27,571 nucleotides of DNA from a virus: positions 1 through 27,571 of IMG/VR virus record IMGVR_UViG_3300004460_000031; one strand, 5' to 3'. A model generated the notes under the pieces. That model did no database searches and had not been told where the DNA came from. It saw only the letters and a list, made by a program, of their open reading frames with translations. How positions within the stretch are numbered: the stretch's first letter is position 1; every line of letters starts with the position of its first letter. Positions 12,877 through 21,441 of this stretch are shown in pieces. The translations under genes were made by a program, and so were the position numbers.

Positions 12877-13959
12877 ATGGAAAATTTAGACTTAATCAAA
12901 GAAATGGCTGAAAATGTAAAAGGATTCGCAGGTCAAATCGAAGATGTAAAATCTACTGTATCAGTAGTAAAAGACGAAATGCAAAAGCAAATTGATGCTG
13001 CATTCGCACAAAAGAAAACTGCAGAATCTAAAGAAGTAAAATACTTCGATGAATTAGTAGCAGAGAAAATGGAAGGTAGAATGGACGAAATGGAATCTAC
13101 TTTGAAGAAAGGTGGAAAATTCCGTCTTGAAATGCCTGAAGCAAAGACAATGACTATCGCAGGTAACGTAACTGGTAACCCAGTAACTACTTATGCTTTA
13201 CGTCCAGCATTGCAACCAGCACAATTAGTTAACTTCCGTGATTTAGTTCCAACTGTAAGAAGCGAAAGCGGTCTTTACACTTTCTACAAAGAGAACACAG
13301 GTGAAGTTAATAACATCGCTTCTCAAACTGAAGGTGCATTAAAAGGTGCAAACGATTATAGCTTAACTGAAACTAAGATTGTAAACTCTTACATTGCTGG
13401 TTTCTCTCGTTTTTCTAAGCAAATGATGAAATCTTTACCATTCTTATCTCAATCTTTACCAAGAATGTTACAAAGAGATTTCTTCAAAGCTGAGAATGCT
13501 TCTTTCTTCTCTACTGTATCTGCTGCTGCTACTGGAACTACAACTACAACTGAAACTGTTGACTTAAAGCAATTAGTTCAATTGATAGCTAACCAAAAAG
13601 CTGCTAACTTCAACCCTTCTTACATTTTAGTATCTCCTGCTCAACAATCAAAAATCTTGATTGACACAATCAACGCAGGTTACTATGTAGGTTCTGGTAG
13701 TGTTCAAATCGGAACTGGTGGTGACATCACAATTTGGGGTGTACCTGTTATTTCTGCTACTTGGGTTACCAACGATAAGGCATTAGTTATTGATGCTGAC
13801 TACATCGAGAGAGTAGAAGTTGAAGGAATTGCAATTGAGTTCGCTTATGAAGATAGCGACAACTTCCAAAAGAACTTAGTAACTGCTCGTATCGAGTGTT
13901 ACGAGGCAATCAACTTAATGTTGCCAGGTTCTGCAATCTATGCTACTTTGAATCCTTAA
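12877..13959 (+). CDS. Major capsid protein (HK97 fold)
   Basis: 360 residues. The N-terminal ~90 are charged and helical with coiled-coil character (delta domain, acting as scaffold and probably removed by the protease). The rest has HK97-fold segments: LVNFRDLVPTVRSESGLYTF, E-loop-like ENTGEVNNIASQTEG, SKQMMKSLPFLSQSLPRML, and the A-domain part TIWGVPVISATWV through ALVIDADYIERVEVEG. The codons differ from the neighbours: TTC, AAC and CGT are frequent where adjacent genes use TTT, AAT and AGA, as expected of a very highly expressed gene. A terminator follows 25 nt later. Confidence 0.95.
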   Translation: MENLDLIKEMAENVKGFAGQIEDVKSTVSVVKDEMQKQIDAAFAQKKTAESKEVKYFDELVAEKMEGRMDEMESTLKKGGKFRLEMPEAKTMTIAGNVTGNPVTTYALRPALQPAQLVNFRDLVPTVRSESGLYTFYKENTGEVNNIASQTEGALKGANDYSLTETKIVNSYIAGFSRFSKQMMKSLPFLSQSLPRMLQRDFFKAENASFFSTVSAAATGTTTTTETVDLKQLVQLIANQKAANFNPSYILVSPAQQSKILIDTINAGYYVGSGSVQIGTGGDITIWGVPVISATWVTNDKALVIDADYIERVEVEGIAIEFAYEDSDNFQKNLVTARIECYEAINLMLPGSAIYATLNP

Positions 13960-13984
13960 TTCTTATAGTTAGATATATAAATTA

Positions 13985-14013
13985 CCCTCTACTTAAAACG
14001 TAGGGGGTTTTTT
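13985..14013 (+). terminator. Rho-independent terminator after the capsid gene
   Basis: CCCTCTAC (13985-13992) pairs with GTAGGGGG (14000-14007; one T-G pair) around a 7-nt loop, followed by TTTTTT (14008-14013). It separates the head operon from the connector/tail operon, which has its own promoter box directly downstream. Confidence 0.9.
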
Positions 14014-14026
14014 ATTATAATTAATG

Positions 14027-14034
14027 TAAATTTG
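14027..14034 (+). promoter_or_regulatory. Probable -7 box (TAAATTTG) of the connector/tail operon
   Basis: TAAATTTG lies between the capsid terminator and the connector ATG (13 nt downstream). No clear TTTG -33 element because the terminator T-run occupies that position. Its placement right after a terminator makes a promoter likely. Confidence 0.5.
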
Positions 14035-14047
14035 TAAAAAAGAAATT

Positions 14048-14593
14048 ATGTCTTTCTATAATTACCTAATTGATTATTCTTTAGAATATAATGCAGCAGT
14101 AGTTGAACCAGTAACCCTAGCGGAGGCTAAAAATTATTGTCGTGTTACCACAAATCAAGATGATGCCTTAATTACTGATTTAATTACCCAAGCAAGAGAA
14201 GCGGTAGAAAAAGCAACAGGACTTTGTATAATTTCAAGAATAGTAAATGTGTGGTTTAATAATCCTAGCGGTGGGTTTCAATTACCTTATGGTCCAATAA
14301 CCTATTTTATGGGTTTGCAAGACCAAAATAACAATGAAGTAGCACCAGCAAACTATATGTTAGTCGGTGGGCAGTATCCTAGCCTCGCCTTTCCTATTTG
14401 GAACGGATTGAGGGCAACATATCAATCAGGGTTCGATTGTGTCCCTAAAGACCTTAAAATAGCCATTTTGGACCAAGTAGACTTTGATTATGAGAATAGA
14501 GGTGCGGATATAGAAAGATATGACCAAACAGGGGTATGCCAAAAGACTTGGAGAGCCTGTCAAAGATATACTAGAACAAGTCCAATTTTATAA
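14048..14593 (+). CDS. Head-tail connector protein (HK97 gp6-like)
   Basis: 181 residues. PVTLAEAKNYCRVTTNQDDA followed by LITDLITQAREAVEKATGLC is the classic start of gp6-like connector (adaptor) proteins, with an alpha-helical core. The middle is a beta region (LPYGPITYFMGLQDQN) and the end is helical (DLKIAILDQVDFDYENRG). It forms the ring below the portal. First gene of the tail operon; the next start is 1 nt after its stop. Confidence 0.85.
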   Translation: MSFYNYLIDYSLEYNAAVVEPVTLAEAKNYCRVTTNQDDALITDLITQAREAVEKATGLCIISRIVNVWFNNPSGGFQLPYGPITYFMGLQDQNNNEVAPANYMLVGGQYPSLAFPIWNGLRATYQSGFDCVPKDLKIAILDQVDFDYENRGADIERYDQTGVCQKTWRACQRYTRTSPIL

Positions 14594-14594
14594 T

Positions 14595-14936
14595 ATGCAA
14601 ATAGGTCAAAAAAAGAACAGAAATGTTAATTCCTCAACGATGACACGTAGGGCGGATTTGTATAGACCAACCACCACAAGTGATGGCGAAGGGGGATATA
14701 CTACTGCTTTTACTTTACAAGAAACTGTGTGGGGGGATTTTAGACCAGCTAGAAGTATTAGAACTTTACTAGAAAATGAAAAGACTTTTTATCAAGATGC
14801 TAAACTTTATATTCGTTATGGCACTACAATTAGCGAAGAATATCAAGTATTTGTAGAGGGTAAAATGTACACAATTCAATCAATAAATGATGTTGATAAT
14901 CAGCATCGTTTCTTAGAAATAAACTTTTATGGTTAA
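14595..14936 (+). CDS. Head-tail joining / head closure protein
   Basis: 113 residues from ATG 14595; the longer frame from 14520 would lie inside the connector gene. The sequence is beta-rich with RRADLYRPTTTSDGEGGYTT, WGDFRPARS and a closing YTIQSINDVDNQHRFLEI, the pattern of head-tail joining proteins of the SPP1 gp16/HK97 gp7 group. A start at ATG 14641 is an alternative. It overlaps the next gene by 8 nt. Confidence 0.78.
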   Translation: MQIGQKKNRNVNSSTMTRRADLYRPTTTSDGEGGYTTAFTLQETVWGDFRPARSIRTLLENEKTFYQDAKLYIRYGTTISEEYQVFVEGKMYTIQSINDVDNQHRFLEINFYG

Positions 14937-15342
14937 TATACAATCTGGGTTTAATATTAATAATCTTAATGGACTTGGTGAAAAAATACAAAGAACATTA
15001 ATAGGTGCTTTGCAAGAAGCTGCATTAAATATAGAAACCGCAGCAAAAATTGATTGCCCAGTAAATATGGGTATTTTAAGAAGTTCAATACATATTGAAC
15101 CAATAAGAGAAGAAGATGTATATGGGTATAAAATAGGTTCTTACTTGCCTTATGCTCCTTATGTAGAATTTGGAACAGGAACTAAAGTAAGTGTACCAAC
15201 AGAATATGAAGAATTTGCATTACAATTTAAAGGTCAAAAAGAAACCTCAGGTATGAATGCTCAACCATATTTATTGCCTAATTTTGAAATGCAAGTAGAA
15301 AAATTAAAAAGTAATTTAGAAAAAGTTTTAAATAATGTATAA
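14929..15342 (+). CDS. HK97 gp10-like neck/tail-completion protein
   Basis: 137 residues. The first half is helical (IQRTLIGALQEAALNIETAA), followed by CPVNMGILRSSI and the hallmark LPYAPYVEFGTGTKV of HK97 gp10-like proteins; the end is helical and likely at the tail interface. The family links the head completion ring to the tail terminator. Overlaps the next gene by 8 nt. Confidence 0.87.
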   Translation: MVNIQSGFNINNLNGLGEKIQRTLIGALQEAALNIETAAKIDCPVNMGILRSSIHIEPIREEDVYGYKIGSYLPYAPYVEFGTGTKVSVPTEYEEFALQFKGQKETSGMNAQPYLLPNFEMQVEKLKSNLEKVLNNV

Positions 15343-15742
15343 TCCTAATATTGATATAAAAAAGTGGTTTTATACTAATTTAACTTCAGCAACTGGATTA
15401 GGTGTTTATGATGGAATTGCACCAACTACTGCTGGAAATGAATATCTAATTCTTACCGATAGAACATCAAGTCAAGTACAAGGTAAAAATGGATATACAA
15501 ATACATTAGTGGTAATGATTGACATTGTTACAAAAAATGCTAACTTTGGCTTTAAACGTGCTGAAGAAATTAGTAATTTGATTTTAAATGCTATAAATTC
15601 TGATATTAAAATAACACTACCAACTGGATGGAACGCATCTAGTTTAAGTGTTGCAGGAATTAGAAATTTATCTGCTTTAAACCCACTTGACAACGTATTT
15701 AGGACATTAATAACATATAATTTAACAATAACTCAAAATTAA
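15335..15742 (+). CDS. Tail terminator-like protein (DUF3168 type)
   Basis: 135 residues. Position between the gp10-like and tail-tube genes, plus a compact alpha/beta layout (IKKWFYTNLTSATGLGVYDG, GNEYLILTDRTSSQ, LVVMIDIVTKN, EEISNLILNAI, FRTLITYNLTITQ), fits the tail terminator that caps the tail tube. No catalytic motif is expected. Family match is by pattern and synteny. Confidence 0.72.
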   Translation: MYNPNIDIKKWFYTNLTSATGLGVYDGIAPTTAGNEYLILTDRTSSQVQGKNGYTNTLVVMIDIVTKNANFGFKRAEEISNLILNAINSDIKITLPTGWNASSLSVAGIRNLSALNPLDNVFRTLITYNLTITQN

Positions 15743-15748
15743 AATAAA

Positions 15749-16204
15749 ATGGCAGAATCTAAAGTATCAGCTAGAAGTTACTTACTATTTGCAGACGAAA
15801 CCAATAGTGGAACGTACAAAGTAGTAGCTTGTTTAACTTCAAACGCTATTACATCAAGTAATAACGTAATCGATGCATCTTCTAAATGTGGAGATGACTA
15901 CGAACCAGGACCAAATTTCAAACAATCAATCAAAGCAGAAGGATTTGCAATTGACCAAACAGGAGCAGAAAGTAAGGATTCTTACGATATGCTTTATTCT
16001 TTGCACATTGCTAAGACTAAGTTTGCTATTAAAATGGGACCAACTACTCCAAGTGCAGGTAATGTTACTTATGGTGGTACTGCTACTGACTTAGTGTTTA
16101 TTTCTAATTGGGACTTAACTGCTCCTGATAAAGAAGATGTGAAATTTACTGCAACTTTTGAAGTAGTAAATCCTCCTTTAACACAAGCTAGAGTAACCGC
16201 ATAA
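15749..16204 (+). CDS. Major tail tube protein
   Basis: 151 residues. VSARSYLLFADETNSGTYK starts a beta-rich domain; then SSKCGDDYEPGPNFKQSIKA and the ending DKEDVKFTATFEVV agree with TP901-1-like major tail proteins that stack as hexameric rings around the tape measure. The codons are again richer in AAC, TTC and TAC than in the neighbours at its start, in line with high expression. It precedes the tail assembly chaperones, the normal order. Confidence 0.85.
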   Translation: MAESKVSARSYLLFADETNSGTYKVVACLTSNAITSSNNVIDASSKCGDDYEPGPNFKQSIKAEGFAIDQTGAESKDSYDMLYSLHIAKTKFAIKMGPTTPSAGNVTYGGTATDLVFISNWDLTAPDKEDVKFTATFEVVNPPLTQARVTA

Positions 16205-16214
16205 AACAAAAACT

Positions 16215-16577
16215 ATGTTTGAATTAAGACTGAACAACAACACAATCCATTTGAAATGGGGAACTTGGTCTATGCGTGAATTTTGCAAAGAATACAATAT
16301 TACTTTAGAAAAGTATTTTGAAATTCTTGCAACATCACAACAAGACTTAAATGTAATTATTAAACTTTTCCATATTGGCTATAAATCAGCTTGTATAACT
16401 AGAAAAGAAGAAGTAATTTATACCGAAGATGATGTTTGTGAATGGATAGATGAAGTAGGCTCAATTTTCAAAACTGATGGTCAATTGGTAGAATATTTTA
16501 AATATATTTTATCAAATACTAACATAGATGTTAGTGGTCCAAAAGAAACAGAGAAAAAAAAAGCCTTAAAAAGCTAA
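16215..16577 (+). CDS. Tail assembly chaperone, short (G-like) form
   Basis: 120 residues. A beta-strand start (MFELRLNNNTIHLKWGTWSM) followed by helices (LEKYFEILATSQQDLNVIIK) and an acidic segment (YTEDDVCEWIDEVGSIF) suits the G-type chaperone that coats the tape measure during tail assembly. It lies between tail tube and tape measure. Near its 3' end is a nine-A run that allows a -1 shift into the T-like frame, giving a longer G-T fusion (16215-16882). Confidence 0.85.
   Translation: MFELRLNNNTIHLKWGTWSMREFCKEYNITLEKYFEILATSQQDLNVIIKLFHIGYKSACITRKEEVIYTEDDVCEWIDEVGSIFKTDGQLVEYFKYILSNTNIDVSGPKETEKKKALKS
16554..16563 (+). promoter_or_regulatory. Programmed -1 ribosomal frameshift site (A9G)
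   Basis: Nine A's (16554-16562) then G. In the zero frame the run reads AAA AAA AAA GCC, which contains the slippery heptamer A-AAA-AAA. Slipping back one base continues as AGC CTT AAA AAG into the open T-like frame, whereas the zero frame stops at 16575-16577. Frameshifting between G and T chaperones is a conserved trait of long-tailed phages. Confidence 0.8.
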
Positions 16578-16882
16578 GTTGGGATGACATTCTAGTAAAA
16601 GCTGCTGAATGTGGAATACGACCAAGCGAATTTTGGGAAATGACTTGGAAAGATTATTGCATAATAGTTTTGGGAACAGAACGGAAAGAATTAAATGAAT
16701 GGGCGAGGACAAGAAACCTCGCCTATATTATATACTTAAGTAATAGTGCAGAAAGTCATCCTAAATCTATAACATCATTTTGGCATATACCACAAATAGA
16801 TGACATTGATGAGCCTGAAGAAGAAACATATTTATCAAGTGACCAACTTTTACGAACTTTGGAGTTATACGGAATAAATTAA
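16562..16882 (+). CDS. Tail assembly chaperone, T-like part (made by -1 frameshift)
   Basis: The -1 frame is open from the slip site to 16882. Read after the shift it gives SLKKLSWDDILVKAAECGIR and PSEFWEMTWKDYCIIV, the typical W-(x)n-PxxFW-xMT pattern of the T domain that recruits tail-tube subunits. The first ATG in this frame (16640) would miss the conserved LSWDDIL start, so independent initiation there is less likely than frameshifting. The C-terminal part is acidic. A perfect GC-rich hairpin lies within it (16702-16723). The tape measure gene starts 6 nt after the stop. Confidence 0.82.
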   Translation, partial: SLKKLSWDDILVKAAECGIRPSEFWEMTWKDYCIIVLGTERKELNEWARTRNLAYIIYLSNSAESHPKSITSFWHIPQIDDIDEPEEETYLSSDQLLRTLELYGIN

Positions 16883-16888
16883 AAAAGA

Positions 16889-18841
16889 ATGGCAAATCAA
16901 ATAGCTGAATTTTTCGCACGGATATTTCTTAAAAATGAAATATCACCAGAGTTAGATAGGATTATTGATGAAATGATTTCATTAAATAAAACTATTGAAA
17001 ATTCAAAACATCCTGAATTACTTGTAAGGGAAAAAGCGAGAGTTGAAGAATTAACTAAATCATTTGTAGATGCTGGTGGTCAAGCCAAAGAATTATCTCA
17101 AATTTTAACATATCAAGGTGCTGAAGGTGCTAGAAAATTTAGTCAAGAAATTGAAAAAGTTAATTCAAATTCTTATAATAATTTTCGTGCAGTAGGACAA
17201 ATGGATAGAATCACACGTGAATTTGCATCAGGTGGATTAACAAGTGGTTTGAATGGTATAACTATGTTTGGTAACTCTTTAAGCCGTTTAGCGGTTCAAG
17301 AGGGTGGGTTTAAAAATGCTTTAACTGGATTAAGTAGTGCTTTTACTGGTCCAGCAGGAATAGTTTTAGGAGTTTCAGCAGTAATTGGATTTTTTGAATC
17401 ATATCAAAAAGAGGCACAAAAAGCAAAAGAAGAAACAGATAAATTTGCAAAATCAATAACTGATGCAAAAGTAAAAGGTACAGAACAAGGATTAAAATTA
17501 AAAGAATTAATTACTATTAGTGAAGATTCTAATTTATCTGATAGTAAAAGAAAACAAGCATTAGATGCAGTTAAGGATGGTATATCTAAAGTTAATGATG
17601 AATTAGGTAAACAAATAAAAAATTCAAAGGATGCAAAGGTTGCAGTAGATAAACTAACCGAAGCATATATGCTTAATGCTGTTGTAGCTATTAGAAATCA
17701 AAAAATTGCTCAAGATACAATAGAATTAGAAGATGCACAATCTATAATTAATAAAGCAAAACCAGCAGATATTGCAAAAGTAAACTCTGCAATGTTGCTT
17801 GAAAAGATGGGTGGTACTCAGGCAGGTGGTGCTATTTTATTAATGAAAGCACTTGGATTAGAAGATTTAGAAAATGCAATAAAAAAGAGTGCAATATTAG
17901 ATGAAGATTTAAAGAAACAACAAGCATTATTAGCATCAGATATTGAAAATTTAAAAAAGAATCCTTTTGGTATTAGTATTTTAACTGGTAATAATGAAAA
18001 ACCAAAACCAATTAAACCTATAAAGGATAATTCTTTAGAAGAATATATAAAACAAGTAAAAACTGATAGATTATTTGCCGAAGATAATTTAAAAAAAGAA
18101 GTAGAAAAGCAAAATATCAGTATGATATTTGGCGATACACCTGAAGCAGTTGTTGCCAAAGAAAAGAAAAGACTTGCTCAAATAGAAACTTTATTGAAAC
18201 CTGTTATAGAAAAAATGAAAGAAACAGGTGGATTAGGAGATGTATTACAAAAAGATGCTGCTAAAAGAATGGAGCAATATGATTTGGAAGATGCAAGAAG
18301 AAAAAAAGATATTAAAAGCATACAAGTTCAAGAACAAGAATATAAAAAATTTGCACAAACTTTATCAAGAGATGTTACAGGAGCTTTGCAATCTGCTTAT
18401 GATGCTATGCAAAAAGGTCAAAATCCAATACAAGCATTAGGAGATGCTTTTGCAAGAATGGCTGAACAAATTGGACTTGCTATAATTCAAGCATATATAT
18501 TTAAAGCAATTTTAGATGCTTTTCCAGAATTAAAAGGACTTTTTGCTGCAATAGGAGTTATAAGTGGTGCAGTAAATGGAGGTGGTAATACAGGATATTC
18601 AGGTGGTTTAGCATCTGGGGGAATAACAAATCGTGCTACATTAGCTACAATTGGAGAATCTGGTCCTGAAGCAATAATGCCATTATCAAAATTAGGTAAT
18701 GTAATGAATAATTCATTTAATGCAGGTACTATGTCATCAAATAGTAATTCAAATAATGGTCAATTTGTTTTGAGAGGTAGTGATTTAGTTTTAGCTTTAC
18801 AAAGGTCAAATGTTTCATTAAATCTTAGACGAGGAGCATAA
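16889..18841 (+). CDS. Tape measure protein
   Basis: 650 residues, the longest helical protein here, following the chaperones. Long charged helices (IIDEMISLNKTIENSKHPEL and later lysine/glutamate-rich repeats) surround two hydrophobic stretches (GPAGIVLGVSAVIGFF; then IGLAIIQAYIFKAIL and GLFAAIGVISGAV). Near residue 589 comes the common tape-measure ending TLATIGESGPEAIMPL preceded by a Gly-rich GGLASGGITN. It sets tail length and is ejected into the host; at about 0.15 nm per residue, a tail near 100 nm is expected. The stop overlaps the next ATG (TAATG). Confidence 0.9.
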   Translation: MANQIAEFFARIFLKNEISPELDRIIDEMISLNKTIENSKHPELLVREKARVEELTKSFVDAGGQAKELSQILTYQGAEGARKFSQEIEKVNSNSYNNFRAVGQMDRITREFASGGLTSGLNGITMFGNSLSRLAVQEGGFKNALTGLSSAFTGPAGIVLGVSAVIGFFESYQKEAQKAKEETDKFAKSITDAKVKGTEQGLKLKELITISEDSNLSDSKRKQALDAVKDGISKVNDELGKQIKNSKDAKVAVDKLTEAYMLNAVVAIRNQKIAQDTIELEDAQSIINKAKPADIAKVNSAMLLEKMGGTQAGGAILLMKALGLEDLENAIKKSAILDEDLKKQQALLASDIENLKKNPFGISILTGNNEKPKPIKPIKDNSLEEYIKQVKTDRLFAEDNLKKEVEKQNISMIFGDTPEAVVAKEKKRLAQIETLLKPVIEKMKETGGLGDVLQKDAAKRMEQYDLEDARRKKDIKSIQVQEQEYKKFAQTLSRDVTGALQSAYDAMQKGQNPIQALGDAFARMAEQIGLAIIQAYIFKAILDAFPELKGLFAAIGVISGAVNGGGNTGYSGGLASGGITNRATLATIGESGPEAIMPLSKLGNVMNNSFNAGTMSSNSNSNNGQFVLRGSDLVLALQRSNVSLNLRRGA

Positions 18842-21006
18842 TGTCATATACAAACCCAAAATATAAAATAATTGCGGCAAGTAAATCAAATAAAATTATA
18901 TATGTTTATTTGACAGATAATTCAAGTTATAGTGGCACCCCAATTGAATATCCTTCTACTGATATTTCTTTACAATATTTGCCTCAAAGTGATGATACTT
19001 TTGAACCTATTATTGCAAGTCAATTAAATTTAAGTATAGATGTAACTGATAATCAAGCTAATATGCCTGATTTTACATCATTAGATGATAGAAAATATTT
19101 AGTTCAAGTTTATATTGACTCTACAATATATTGGACAGGATGGTCAATGAGTGATAGTGTTACAATAAGTTATACAACTGGAAGAAAAGAAGTTTCATTT
19201 AATGCGGTTGATGGTCTTGGAATGTTAGAAAAGATATTATATCCAATTTCAACAAGTTATTATCTTACTGGATTAGATACTTGCACAGATTATATTTTAA
19301 ATTCTTTATTACAAATAGGATTCCCAACTGGATTAAATATAGTTAATGGTATAAGTTACTTTGCTCAAGGTATGATTGATAGAAGTACTGATACAAGTAA
19401 CGAACCATTTAGTCAAACATTTATAAGATTAACAACTTTTTTAGATGATAATAGTGTTATTACAAATTGTTTAGATATTTTAAAACAAATTTTGAGTTCG
19501 TTTGGAGCAAGAATATTTCAAGCAGAAAATAAATGGTTTATAGTTACTCCTACTGAATTTGCTCAATCATCATATTATTATACAGAAACACAAAGTGATG
19601 GTACATTAGTTACTAGCGGATTAAGGGCATCAACTAAACAAATACAAGGATTTACAGGAAATACAAGTGGATTATATTTTGTAGATAATAGTCAAAATAA
19701 AATATTAAAAAAAGGATATAATAAAATTAAATATGTTAAAGATATAAATTATCCATCTAATTTTATATCAAATGCTAATTTAAAAATATTTTCAGGAGAT
19801 ACGGCTTTTGCTTGGTCAACATATACAACTGGAACTGGAGGAAGTGTTAAATTAAAAAATTATACAAATTCTCCAAATAATTCTTGGGTTTTAAATCAAA
19901 ATCCAAGTACTACTTTGCAATCAGGTATTATACCCTTAAATATTCCTGAAGTTAAATTTAATGACACTATATCTTTATCTTTAGATTTTACTAATATAGT
20001 ATCAAATTCAAGTGCAACAAAAATTTGTTATATAAAAATAACTTTAATAAGTGGTGGTATAAATTATTATTTAAACTACAATTCAGCTTGGACAACAACA
20101 GGTACAGATTATTATTATGTAAAATATGATGGAGGAGTTTATCCTGCACCAGCACCTTCTTTAACCAAAACTGAAACAATAAATATTCCTCCTGCTCCAT
20201 TATCAGGTCCATTAGCAATAACTGTATATAATGATTCTACTTGCATTTCTTTTTGCGAAATATCAAATATGCAATTAAATGTTTCTCAATTATTTAAACA
20301 AGTAACTACACAATCATATATAACAAACATAGATGAATATGTTTATACTCCAAATATATCATTAGGATATAATTATTCTATAAGTGGTAAATATTATTAT
20401 AGAGGGTTTCTTTCTGATAGTAGTGGTAATATTTTAACTAATTGGTATAGAATGGAATACCCAACAGATTATTATAATTCATTATGTGAATTAATAATAA
20501 AACAATATTCTAACATATTAGAAAATAATATAATAAATATTGATAGTAGTATTTATGGAGTAAATAATAATACTATAACTATAAGTATGGGTTGGATGTT
20601 AACTTCAATAGATACCGATACTGTCAATTCAGTAGCTTCAAATAAATATTTAATTGGTAATTCTACTTTTAATTTAGTTTCTAATGAAATTCAAGCTACT
20701 TTATTAGATATAAATGATACCAATATTTCAACAACATTAACTACAACTTATGTAAATAATAACCCAGCTAGAGTTTTTGGAAGGCAAAGGTCGCTAGGTC
20801 AAACAACAAGTACTGGAGCATCAGCAGCACCATTAACTTCAAATATAATATATCAAAGTGGAGATAGATTTTATATAGATAGCAATGTTTCATTAACATT
20901 TAATGGAGGTAATTTGTATTATAAGGTTCAAAGTGAAGATGTTGTAAGTACTGCTATATTCCATATTGACACTACTGGTAAAATTATAGCTTTTGGTCCT
21001 CGTTAA
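18841..21006 (+). CDS. Tail hub / distal tail structural protein
   Basis: 721 residues, beta-rich and full of Ser, Thr, Asn and Tyr. The N-terminal ~150 include YLVQVYIDSTIYWTGWSMSD and then VSFNAVDGLGMLEKI (near residue 120), a pattern seen at the tail hub of Bacteroidota phages. The remainder looks like stacked beta domains without a recognised enzyme motif; a Tyr/Ser-rich middle may carry carbohydrate-binding folds. Directly after the tape measure is the normal place for the distal tail/hub protein that joins tube to fibres. No signal peptide or membrane segment. Precise family not certain. Confidence 0.7.
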   Translation: MSYTNPKYKIIAASKSNKIIYVYLTDNSSYSGTPIEYPSTDISLQYLPQSDDTFEPIIASQLNLSIDVTDNQANMPDFTSLDDRKYLVQVYIDSTIYWTGWSMSDSVTISYTTGRKEVSFNAVDGLGMLEKILYPISTSYYLTGLDTCTDYILNSLLQIGFPTGLNIVNGISYFAQGMIDRSTDTSNEPFSQTFIRLTTFLDDNSVITNCLDILKQILSSFGARIFQAENKWFIVTPTEFAQSSYYYTETQSDGTLVTSGLRASTKQIQGFTGNTSGLYFVDNSQNKILKKGYNKIKYVKDINYPSNFISNANLKIFSGDTAFAWSTYTTGTGGSVKLKNYTNSPNNSWVLNQNPSTTLQSGIIPLNIPEVKFNDTISLSLDFTNIVSNSSATKICYIKITLISGGINYYLNYNSAWTTTGTDYYYVKYDGGVYPAPAPSLTKTETINIPPAPLSGPLAITVYNDSTCISFCEISNMQLNVSQLFKQVTTQSYITNIDEYVYTPNISLGYNYSISGKYYYRGFLSDSSGNILTNWYRMEYPTDYYNSLCELIIKQYSNILENNIINIDSSIYGVNNNTITISMGWMLTSIDTDTVNSVASNKYLIGNSTFNLVSNEIQATLLDINDTNISTTLTTTYVNNNPARVFGRQRSLGQTTSTGASAAPLTSNIIYQSGDRFYIDSNVSLTFNGGNLYYKVQSEDVVSTAIFHIDTTGKIIAFGPR

Positions 21007-21012
21007 AATAAG

Positions 21013-21020
21013 TAAATTTG
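21013..21020 (+). promoter_or_regulatory. Probable -7 box (TAAATTTG), leaderless spacing
   Basis: In the 18-nt gap before the next gene; four bases (TAAT) separate the box from the ATG. TTTG at 20992-20995 is 17 nt upstream, a possible -33 element. Confidence 0.55.
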
Positions 21021-21024
21021 TAAT

Positions 21025-21429
21025 ATGAATAATGTACAAGGCAAAAATATAATTCTATATAAAGTAGTATCTGGAACTAATACTCCATTCGCTTGTTCTA
21101 CAAATTGTACTTTTAACGTGCAAGTAAACCAAAAAGATGTAACAAGTCAAAGTTCTGCTTGGTTTAGAGAGTATAAAATAGACATAGCTTCTTGGAATTT
21201 AAGTTGCGAGGGTATTATTACTCTTAATAATTATTCTTATGCTGATATGTTAGCAGACCAATTAGCTAGAAGAACAATAAGTGTTAAGTTTAGTATTGAT
21301 AATGGAACAAGTGTTGTAATATTATCAGGTTCTGCAATTATAACATCTCTTCAGATTAATGGTCCATATAAAGAAATTGCTACATATAGCATCCAATTGA
21401 CAGGAGTTGGTGCATATACAATATCTTAG
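21025..21429 (+). CDS. Tail-tube-like protein (paralogue of next gene)
   Basis: 134 residues. NIILYKVVSGTNTPFACSTN, SAWFREYKIDIASWNLSCEG, IITLNNYSYADML and a closing KEIATYSIQLTGVGAYTI are the blocks of phage tail-tube-fold proteins. The same blocks recur in the next gene (ILYKV, PFACST, YFRE, W-MSC-GIITL, KEIGTYNVNLVGTGKY), so the two arose by tandem duplication. Its site behind the tail hub suggests a decoration or tail-tip ring rather than the main tube, which is at 15749-16204. Cysteines C24/C28 and C61 are conserved between the pair. Confidence 0.72.
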   Translation: MNNVQGKNIILYKVVSGTNTPFACSTNCTFNVQVNQKDVTSQSSAWFREYKIDIASWNLSCEGIITLNNYSYADMLADQLARRTISVKFSIDNGTSVVILSGSAIITSLQINGPYKEIATYSIQLTGVGAYTIS

Positions 21430-21437
21430 TAACTTTG
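21407..21437 (+). promoter_or_regulatory. Promoter (TTG-N20-TAACTTTG), leaderless spacing
   Basis: TTG at 21407-21409 and TAACTTTG at 21430-21437, overlapping the preceding stop codon. The ATG follows after exactly four bases (TATA). Confidence 0.55.
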
Positions 21438-21441
21438 TATA

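Noticed and set aside
18240-18440. 66-codon open frame within the tape measure gene
   Set aside because: It is a Lys/Leu-rich alternate frame of the helical tape measure coding sequence with no separate start context.
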